From CAZXVW01 sp964644025 (GTDB lineage Bacteria; Acidobacteriota; Terriglobia; Bryobacterales; Bryobacteraceae), in contig CAZXVW010000086.1 in NCBI GenBank assembly GCA_964644025.1, forward strand, positions 1 through 17,132: DNA of 17,132 nt. The letters run 5' to 3'. The notes beneath the pieces were generated by a model. The model saw only the letters and a list, made by a program, of their open reading frames with translations. It was not told the origin of the DNA and did not search any database. Made by a program: the position numbers and the translations under genes. Of this stretch, positions 7,258 to 13,067 are shown piece after piece; positions within the stretch are counted from its first letter, which is position 1, and each line of letters begins with the position of its first letter.

Positions 7258-8736
7258 ATGCGCTGGTTCGTCTGTTTACTCCTGGCGCCCTGGCTGTTGG
7301 TGGCGGCCCCGCCGGCCGACCGCATTGCCGCGTTGGCCGCCAGGAGCCCGATCGCCCGCCAGGCCTTCTGGGGCGCCAAGGTGGTGGACGCCGAGACCGG
7401 GCAGACCGTTTACGAGAGGAATGCGGACAAGCTGTTTGTCCCGGCTTCCAACGTGAAGCTGTTTACCACCGCGCTGGCGCTGGAGCGTCTCGGCCCGGAC
7501 CACCACTTTTGTACACGCGTCCTCGCTGTGGGAAGCCTCGACGCGGAAGGCAATCTCGACGGGGACCTGTGCTTGGTCGGAGGAGGCGACCCGACGCTCT
7601 CGGCGCGCGCGATTCCTTACCGGAAGGGACCGGTTCGGGGAGATCCCCTGGGGCCGTTGGAGCAGCTTGCTGACGCGGTTGTCGAGGCCGGCGTGCGCCG
7701 GATCGGAGGTGACGTGATCGGTGACGATCGCCTCTATGTCTGGGAACCCTATCCGCCCGGATGGGCCCAGGAAGACATCTATTGGGAATACGGGGCGCCG
7801 GTGAGCGCTCTCACGCTGCACGACAACTCGTTCCGGCTGATCGTGCGCCCGGGGCCACGCGCCGGGGCGCCGGGGCGTATTTCGCTGAATCCGCCGGTGG
7901 AGTACTACTCGATCCACAACCATGTCAGAACGGTCTCCCGGGGCGACGCGAGTGTTCACATCGAATGGCCCCCGGGTTCAGCAGAGTTGCACGTATGGGG
8001 TTCGATCCGCCGGCGGAGCGGTGGCCGCGCCAAACTGCTGGCCATCCGGGACCCGGCGCATTACGCGGCCTGGGCCCTGGCCCGGGCCTTGCGCGAGCGC
8101 GGCGTCGCCATCGGCGGAGAGGTCCGCGCCCGGCACCGCTGGATGCGCGACGTGACTGATTTCCGGCGCGCGGCGGCGCCGTTGGAAATCCGCGGCGCCG
8201 AGCTGGCCCGCCGGAGTTCGCCGCCGCTGTTCGAGATTCTGAAGATCGTCAACAAGGACAGCCAGAACCTTCATGCCGAGCTGGTGTTGCGCGAAGTGGG
8301 CCGGGTGCGGAGGAACATCGGCTCGCGCGCGGCGGGCCTGGCGGAACTGGGAGAGTTTTTGGCCGGTGCGGGCATCCGGAAAACTGAATTTCATTTCGAG
8401 GATGGCTCCGGCCTGTCGCGCGAAGACCTGGTCACGCCGTCCGCCATTACGCGGTTGCTGGTCTACATGTACCTGTCCCAGGACCGGGACGGCTGGCTTG
8501 ACGTGCTCCCGGTGGGCGGCGAGGACGGAACCCTCAGCTACCGCTTCCGGGGCGCGGCGGCCGGGCGCGTACTGGCCAAGACGGGGACCCTGAGCCATGT
8601 CAGCGCCCTGTCCGGCTACTTGCAGACCCGCGACGGCGGAATGCTTGCTTTCTCCATCCTGGTGAACAATTACGACGCCCCGGCCGCGGCGGCGCGCAAG
8701 TTCATCGACCAGGTGGTGCAAGCGTTGCTGGATTGA
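7258..8736 (+). CDS. dacB: D-alanyl-D-alanine carboxypeptidase/endopeptidase, PBP4 type (peptidase S13)
   Basis: Periplasmic penicillin-binding protein that trims or cleaves D-Ala-containing peptidoglycan stems and cross-links. At 492 residues it has typical length. A signal peptide covers about residues 1-17 (MRWFVCLLLAPWLLVAA). The three active-site motifs are present: Ser64-Asn-Val-Lys67 (nucleophile box, PASNVKLFTTA), Ser335-Gln-Asn337 (KDSQNLHAE), and Lys441-Thr-Gly443 (AKTGTLSHVSALSGYL). The long gap between the first and second motifs is the insertion typical of PBP4. The ATG follows TATAAT by 8 nt with no Shine-Dalgarno, suggesting leaderless translation. It is divergent from the exported-protein gene and convergent with the glycosyltransferase, separated by a perfect hairpin. 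Confidence 0.96.
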   Translation: MRWFVCLLLAPWLLVAAPPADRIAALAARSPIARQAFWGAKVVDAETGQTVYERNADKLFVPASNVKLFTTALALERLGPDHHFCTRVLAVGSLDAEGNLDGDLCLVGGGDPTLSARAIPYRKGPVRGDPLGPLEQLADAVVEAGVRRIGGDVIGDDRLYVWEPYPPGWAQEDIYWEYGAPVSALTLHDNSFRLIVRPGPRAGAPGRISLNPPVEYYSIHNHVRTVSRGDASVHIEWPPGSAELHVWGSIRRRSGGRAKLLAIRDPAHYAAWALARALRERGVAIGGEVRARHRWMRDVTDFRRAAAPLEIRGAELARRSSPPLFEILKIVNKDSQNLHAELVLREVGRVRRNIGSRAAGLAELGEFLAGAGIRKTEFHFEDGSGLSREDLVTPSAITRLLVYMYLSQDRDGWLDVLPVGGEDGTLSYRFRGAAAGRVLAKTGTLSHVSALSGYLQTRDGGMLAFSILVNNYDAPAAAARKFIDQVVQALLD

Positions 8737-8737
8737 C

Positions 8738-8761
8738 CCGGCGCCCGCGCGCCGGCGCCGG
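8738..8761. terminator. Perfect GC hairpin between convergent dacB and GT2 genes
   Basis: CCGGCGCC (8738-8745) and GGCGCCGG (8754-8761) form a perfect 8-bp stem with an 8-nt loop, filling almost the whole 28-bp gap between the two stop codons. No T-tract follows on either strand. Symmetric placement suggests a bidirectional transcription end. Confidence 0.5.
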
Positions 8762-8764
8762 CTG

Positions 8765-9490
8765 TTAAAGGCGGTGGTAGTAGCCGCGCTTGTAATCCCA
8801 CACAGTGCCGAGTACGTCGAAACCGTACTTGATCGAGTTCAGGTGCGAGATCTCGTCGGCGTAGATGGTGGGAATCGGCTTCTCGGCCACCCGCAGCCCC
8901 TTCACCCGGGCCATCACCAGCATTTCCAGGTCGAAGTCGAATGAATCCGACAGCTTGTGGAAGGGGATCGTCTCCAGCGTTTTCCGCGAGTAAAGCATGT
9001 AGCCGCTGTGGTACTCGGCCAGCCCCAGCCCGAAGGCCCAGTTCTCGATAGCCGTCAGGCACTTGTTGGCGATGAACTTATATAGCGGCATTGTTCCGAA
9101 GGCGTTGCCGCCGAGCATGCGCGAGCCTTGCACGATGTCGGCTTCATCCTTGTCGAAGGGCTCGAGCAGGTCCGGAATTTTCTCTGGAGAATACTGCCCG
9201 TCGGAGTGCAGCAGCACGGCCACCTCGGCACCGGCGCCCAGGGCGTAGTTCAGGAGGGTTTTTTCGGTGGCGCCGTAACCCCGGTTCTGTTCGTGGCGGA
9301 GAAGGGTAAGGTTTTCGTATCGCTGCCGGAGCTTGCCGACGACCTCGGCGGTGTTATCGGTGCTGCCGTCGTCGACTACCACGTACTCACGGATCCGGCG
9401 GCGCGCCGCCTCCGGTATCCTGGCGAAAACGCGTTCGATCGTACGGCCCGCGTTGTAAGCAGGCATGACCACGATTACCTTGTCGATCAT
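8765..9490 (-). CDS. Family 2 glycosyltransferase (dolichyl/polyprenyl-phosphate sugar synthase-like)
   Basis: GT-A fold transferase of 241 residues that moves a sugar from a nucleotide donor, in this subfamily often to a polyprenyl phosphate. Motifs: VVMPAYNAG (7-15), VVVDDGSTDNT (38-47), NRGYGATEKTLLNYAL (69-84), and the metal-binding HSDGQY (95-100, Asp97), followed by GSRMLGG. It has no transmembrane segments, unlike ArnC or GtrB, so it is a soluble or peripheral form. It follows the ArnA-like gene on the same strand after 43 bp; the pair likely acts in one glycan or lipid-modification pathway. The Shine-Dalgarno is weak. Donor and acceptor are unknown. Confidence 0.9.
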   Translation of the reverse strand: MIDKVIVVMPAYNAGRTIERVFARIPEAARRRIREYVVVDDGSTDNTAEVVGKLRQRYENLTLLRHEQNRGYGATEKTLLNYALGAGAEVAVLLHSDGQYSPEKIPDLLEPFDKDEADIVQGSRMLGGNAFGTMPLYKFIANKCLTAIENWAFGLGLAEYHSGYMLYSRKTLETIPFHKLSDSFDFDLEMLVMARVKGLRVAEKPIPTIYADEISHLNSIKYGFDVLGTVWDYKRGYYHRL

Positions 9491-9511
9491 CGGGTCTCAC
9501 ACCACCGTTCG

Positions 9512-9527
9512 CACCGCCAGCGCGGTG
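9512..9527 (-). other. Intercistronic hairpin between the ArnA-like and GT2 genes
   Basis: CACCGC-CAGC-GCGGTG is a perfect 6-bp stem with a 4-nt loop inside the 43-bp gap. There is no T-tract. It may stabilise or process the joint mRNA, or be incidental. Confidence 0.3.
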
Positions 9528-9533
9528 GCGGGT

Positions 9534-10634
9534 TTACGCCCTGGCTGCAGTGCCGGATTTGCCGAGAACTTCGCTGGCATACTCGGTCACATAGTAACGC
9601 ATCGTGACTTCCAGCATGGGACGCAGTTCCCACTTCGGCTCCCAGCCGAGCAAAGTGCGGGCTTTCGTTATATCCGGGATGCGGCGATCGGAGTCATCGT
9701 AACCCTCGCCGTAGAACTTCTCGCCGCTGACCTCAACAATCTCCGGTAGCCGGTCGCCTGGCCGGGCGAATTTCTCCTTGTAAATCTCGAGCATCGTCTC
9801 GGCCAACTCGCGAATGGTGACTTCGTTGCCCGGGTGACCGATGTTGAAGATCTGCCGGTCGCACACTCCGCCGGGGTTCTCCACGATGCGGGCGGTGCAT
9901 TCAATCGCGTCATCGATGTAGGTATAGGAACGCCGCTGGTGGCCGCCGTTGACCAGTTCCATGCGCGTGCCGTTCATCAGGGCGTCCATGAAGAAGGAGA
10001 AAACCCGGGGGATGCCTTCCTTTTCCGACAGGAGGAAATCGATGTTCGGGCCGATGAAGTTGAACGGGCGGATGATGGTATAGTTGAAGCCCTGTTCCAG
10101 TCCGTAGGCATGCAGCACCCGTTCCAGGAGTTGTTTGCCGCAGGCGTAGATCCACCGGTGCTTGTTGACTGGCCCCAGGATAAATTCACTCCGATCTTCG
10201 GAAAAGGTCGCGTAGCGGGGATCATCCGGATTGGCGAGTTCGATTCCCTCGATGCTGGTCACCGTGCGGCCGTAGACCTCGCAGGTCGAGTACTGAATCA
10301 GGCGTTTGCCATGGCGGACGCAGGCTTCGGCGATCTTGAGATTCTCCAGGAAGTTCAGGCGGAAGACCTCGAGCGGCATCTGGATATAGAGACCGGGATT
10401 GGCATAAGCGATCAGGTCAATCACCAGGTCGGCTTCCCGGACATAGTCATCCAGAGGCCAGTTCCGGTCCCGGATATCCTGAACGATGAATCTCAGCTTC
10501 GGGTGTCCGGCAATCCGCCGGACTTTGTAGTCCTTGTACAGATCCACGGCTGTGACGCTGTGGCCGTCGTCCAACAATCGCTTGGTCAGGTGCGAACCGA
10601 TGAACCCTCCAGCACCCAGCGCCAATATTTTCAT
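9534..10634 (-). CDS. NAD-dependent nucleotide-sugar dehydratase/decarboxylase resembling the ArnA C-terminal domain
   Basis: Extended short-chain dehydrogenase of 366 residues. The Rossmann motif is GAGGFIG (7-13), the catalytic motif Tyr163-x3-Lys167 (YACGK). It follows the ArnA dehydrogenase domain closely (LNFLENLKIAEACVRHGKRLI; GPVNKHRWIYACGKQLLERV; GYDDSDRRIP). ArnA's decarboxylation residues Thr432, Ser433, Glu434 and Arg619 align with Thr117, Cys118, Glu119 and Arg318, so the key Arg and Glu are kept but the Ser is Cys. UDP-glucuronate oxidative decarboxylation is the best guess; another nucleotide-sugar epimerase/dehydratase role is possible. ArnA's formyltransferase domain is absent. 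The start at 10634 is set by the Rossmann N-terminus MKILALGAGG. GGAGG lies 13 nt upstream, unusually far. Confidence 0.88.
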   Translation of the reverse strand: MKILALGAGGFIGSHLTKRLLDDGHSVTAVDLYKDYKVRRIAGHPKLRFIVQDIRDRNWPLDDYVREADLVIDLIAYANPGLYIQMPLEVFRLNFLENLKIAEACVRHGKRLIQYSTCEVYGRTVTSIEGIELANPDDPRYATFSEDRSEFILGPVNKHRWIYACGKQLLERVLHAYGLEQGFNYTIIRPFNFIGPNIDFLLSEKEGIPRVFSFFMDALMNGTRMELVNGGHQRRSYTYIDDAIECTARIVENPGGVCDRQIFNIGHPGNEVTIRELAETMLEIYKEKFARPGDRLPEIVEVSGEKFYGEGYDDSDRRIPDITKARTLLGWEPKWELRPMLEVTMRYYVTEYASEVLGKSGTAARA

Positions 10635-10895
10635 TGTCGTCGTCGTTCCTCCACTTGCGGGATTTCGCTTGCGACCGCTGGTCAACAGCGGCGGCGGTGA
10701 ATCGGGTAGCGTGACGGAAGGGTAACGCGACGGCTCAGTGGACACCTGCTCCCGTTGCCGGCTGGCTCTTTAATGAACAATGCGGTGGTTTCTTCCAGGA
10801 ACAGGATCATGCCGCGAGGCCGTTTCGTTCTTCTGAACACTGCCTGCTGAAGCCCGCTTTAGATCTCGATTGCGGATTTCTACTGACTCTTCGTT

Positions 10896-10924
10896 ACCCT
10901 ACCATTCTCCGCTTCCACTGTCAA
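10896..10924 (-). promoter_or_regulatory. Sigma70-type promoter for the ArnA-like/GT2 pair
   Basis: On the minus strand, TTGACA (10924-10919), 17-nt spacer, then TAGGGT (10901-10896). The -35 is a perfect consensus with ideal spacing. The predicted start near 10889 gives a leader of about 255 nt before the ATG at 10634. Confidence 0.55.
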
Positions 10925-10978
10925 TCCGATCGACACCCCTTCGGTACTTCGGTAACCCGGTGCGGCACGCGGACCGCC

Positions 10979-10984
10979 TATAAT
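10979..10984 (+). promoter_or_regulatory. -10 box for the rsbU-like phosphatase gene
   Basis: Perfect TATAAT about 98 nt upstream of the chosen start codon; the -35 region is poor. An in-frame ATG at 10983 overlaps the hexamer itself and would precede any transcript starting from this box, so it is not used as the start. Confidence 0.45.
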
Positions 10985-11081
10985 GACAGAAGCCAAGTTC
11001 CCGCCGAGGGATGGACAGCAGCTTTTCGCTTTCCCAGGCGCCCAAGGCCGGAGCGGTGCGAGCGCAACGGTGATTCTCACT

Positions 11082-12593
11082 ATGGCGGAATACAAAGGCC
11101 AGCGATATCTTCTTTTCCGGCTGCTACTGATAATCGGTGGTCTGCTCGGTGTGCTGCTACTGGCCCAATCGGTCCGCAACTACCGCTACGTCTCAGAGCG
11201 CCTGGTCGAGGAGGAGCTGTTCCGCGAAGCGGCGCGCCATGTCAGCTATATTCACGAGCGCGTCCGGGAAGCGGAAGTCGCCGATCCGGCGGCACTTTGC
11301 GAGGTTCTTGAGCAGGTGTGCCAGGAGAGAAAGTCGGAGATCGCCTGGCTTCGGGTCGTGGACGGGGAAGGAAAGACGCTCGGCGAGAGCGGCCGGTCGT
11401 ATGGCGAGCCTTTCACGCCGGCACGCACGCGGGCAATGATCGAATCCGGGCAGAGAATCGCCGAGGTGCGGACCACGCCCGCCGGCAAAGTGTTGGTGAC
11501 GTTACGCCCGTTCCGCTACCGTTTTGGGGTGCCACGACGACCGGATCGCCGCTCGGCCACGGCGAGCCTGGGGCAAGCTCCTGGCCGTCCGGCTCCCTCT
11601 CCGGCCGGCCCGGGCGGCACCCGCGGCGGTCCCGGCGCCCGGATGCCCGTTATTGAGGTCGCCTTGTACTGGAACAGCGCGGTGACCAGCTTTGGGGCGT
11701 TGCGGCGAAACCTGATTATCAGCCTTTCCGCTGCGCTGGCGCTGTTGGCTTCGATGGCATTCATCGGTCTCCGCTTCCGGCACTACATTCGCGGCAAGCA
11801 ATTGGAGCAGCAGTTGGAGCTGGCCCGCAGCGTCCAGGAAGACTTGCTTCCTCCCACCGCTCCCGTGATGGGAAGCCTGGAACTGGCAGCCGAGTGCCAG
11901 CCCGCCTGGCAGGTCGGCGGCGATTTCTATGACGTGTTCGAAGCGGGCGACGGCCGCGTTGCCATGCTCCTCGGCGACGTCTCCGGTAAGGGACTGCCCG
12001 CGGCTCTGCTGATGGGGCTGATTCACGGGGCGGTGCGGTCCAGCCACTGGGTCGGCGAGGAGCTGGACCATGAAGACGCCTCCCGGCGCCTCAATGAATT
12101 GCTGCTCCTCCGAACGTCGGTGGAACGGTTCGCCAGCATGTTCTGGTGCTACTACGATTCCAACGAGCAGGTCCTGCGCTATGTCAATGCCGGGCACCTG
12201 CCGCCGTATCTTGTCTTACATCAGGGGAACGGCGCGCCAGTGCTGCGGCGCCTGGAAGAAGGTGGGCCGGTACTGGGTGTAATTCCCGATGCGGAGTATA
12301 AGCAGGGGAAGGTCCACTTCCGTCCGGGCGATTTGCTTGTCCTGTATTCGGATGGTGTAGTGGAGGCGGCGAATGCCACCGAGGAGGAGTTCGGTGAGGA
12401 ACGTCTTGCCGCAATCCTTCGCGAGAACCATTCGCGGCCCGCCGCAGCGGTTCGGGATGAAATTCTGTGTCAGGTCAAGACATTCATCGGTAACGAGTCG
12501 CCCCAGGACGACCTGACGCTGCTCATCGTGAAAGCCGGCGCCCTGGTCGAGGAGTCCGAAACGCCCGATCAGTTCGCCGCTCAGGTGGCGTAG
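11082..12593 (+). CDS. Membrane-anchored PP2C-type serine phosphatase (RsbU/SpoIIE domain)
   Basis: Probable signalling phosphatase of 503 residues that dephosphorylates an anti-sigma-factor antagonist (STAS protein) in a partner-switching pathway. Order: cytoplasmic start, TM1 (about 10-29), extracytoplasmic sensor (30-210) with a Pro/Gly/Arg-rich stretch at 150-187, TM2 (211-230), short coiled segment (238-255, ending in SVQEDLLPP), then the phosphatase domain. Metal-binding motifs are complete: GGDFYD (Asp281), GDVSGKG (Asp299), NAGHLPPY, YSDG (Asp424) and PQDD (Asp476/Asp477). The start at 11082 is chosen because it places TM1 normally; GTG 11070 is an alternative, and neither has a clear Shine-Dalgarno. 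No STAS or anti-sigma kinase gene is adjacent, so the partner is unknown. A probable terminator follows about 160 bp downstream. Confidence 0.92.
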   Translation: MAEYKGQRYLLFRLLLIIGGLLGVLLLAQSVRNYRYVSERLVEEELFREAARHVSYIHERVREAEVADPAALCEVLEQVCQERKSEIAWLRVVDGEGKTLGESGRSYGEPFTPARTRAMIESGQRIAEVRTTPAGKVLVTLRPFRYRFGVPRRPDRRSATASLGQAPGRPAPSPAGPGGTRGGPGARMPVIEVALYWNSAVTSFGALRRNLIISLSAALALLASMAFIGLRFRHYIRGKQLEQQLELARSVQEDLLPPTAPVMGSLELAAECQPAWQVGGDFYDVFEAGDGRVAMLLGDVSGKGLPAALLMGLIHGAVRSSHWVGEELDHEDASRRLNELLLLRTSVERFASMFWCYYDSNEQVLRYVNAGHLPPYLVLHQGNGAPVLRRLEEGGPVLGVIPDAEYKQGKVHFRPGDLLVLYSDGVVEAANATEEEFGEERLAAILRENHSRPAAAVRDEILCQVKTFIGNESPQDDLTLLIVKAGALVEESETPDQFAAQVA

Positions 12594-12756
12594 CGGATTT
12601 CGATCTCCCGCTCCTCGCCGGCCAGGCGAACGGCTTCAGATCTTCATTCCTCTTGGAATTCTTCGACGGGAACGACCAACCGCAGCAGGCTGACAAATGC
12701 CTCGCGACGGGTCCGCCTCGTGGTAAGTTCTGCAAATGAGCACTCAACGAGACTCA

Positions 12757-12780
12757 GCCGGCTGGACGCCGGCGTGTTTT
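12757..12780 (+). terminator. Intrinsic terminator after the rsbU-like gene
   Basis: GCCGGC (12757-12762), loop TGGAC, GCCGGC (12768-12773), then GTGTTTT. A 6-bp all-GC stem with a short T-run on the plus strand, about 165 bp after the phosphatase stop codon and upstream of the antiporter promoter. It is the only hairpin in the window with a following T-run. Confidence 0.5.
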
Positions 12781-12829
12781 CAGCCGTCGACGCATGAGGC
12801 CTCTGGATGTTCAGCCGTCTGTCGGACAC

Positions 12830-12835
12830 TACAAT
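12830..12835 (+). promoter_or_regulatory. -10-like box for the antiporter transcript
   Basis: TACAAT just after the probable terminator. The -35 region is weak (TGTTCA at 16-nt spacing). The predicted start near 12842 leaves a leader of about 225 nt before the antiporter ATG. Confidence 0.4.
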
Positions 12836-13067
12836 AGCGAGTTCATATGATGGCGCCGGGAGGCCAAGATCGAAACTCCGGTCAGGGCCGGAACGTTCGC
12901 GTGGGTGAGCCTCCGCCGGAAAGCGGATCTCAGGAGCGGGAATCTGGCTGTGGACCGGATCTGCAGCAGCCTTGTTTGAGTATGCCCGCGTGGACAAGGC
13001 CGGCCTTCTCTTCGTTTTTCTTTCGCGGGCGAATTTGGGTGACGTCAGGACTGGGAACTCAGAAGAT

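Larger units (their letters stand above)
10635..11081. other. Divergent non-coding region between the ArnA-like gene and the rsbU-like gene
   Basis: 447 bp without a convincing gene. It holds divergent promoters (minus strand near 10900, plus strand near 10980) and, for the ArnA-like gene, a predicted leader of about 255 nt. Within that leader is a 42-codon minus-strand frame (10810-10682) beginning MILFLEETTALF and ending in a basic tail, without a good Shine-Dalgarno; I do not call it a gene. A 6-bp hairpin CCGCTG-GTCAA-CAGCGG lies at 10675-10691. Confidence 0.6.
12594..13067. other. Region between the phosphatase and antiporter genes
   Basis: 474 bp with no gene I can support. It contains a terminator-like hairpin (12757-12780), a TACAAT box (12830-12835), and a predicted leader of about 225 nt for the antiporter. 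The leader carries a 74-codon open frame from ATG 12847 that ends in an ATGA overlap with the antiporter start, and the palindrome AAGGCCGGCCTT (12996-13007) followed by a T-rich stretch. On the minus strand, 12581-12740 has a coding-like frame broken by a TGA at 12644; see findings. Confidence 0.55.

Noticed and set aside
10983..11081. Upstream ATG as start of the rsbU-like gene (33 extra residues)
   Set aside because: That ATG lies inside the TATAAT box, and the extension is a poor protein sequence ahead of a normal first membrane helix.
12842..13067. Cyclic dinucleotide riboswitch (c-di-AMP or c-di-GMP) in the antiporter leader
   Set aside because: Fragments such as GAGCCTCCG looked suggestive, but I could not match the conserved core elements of either class.
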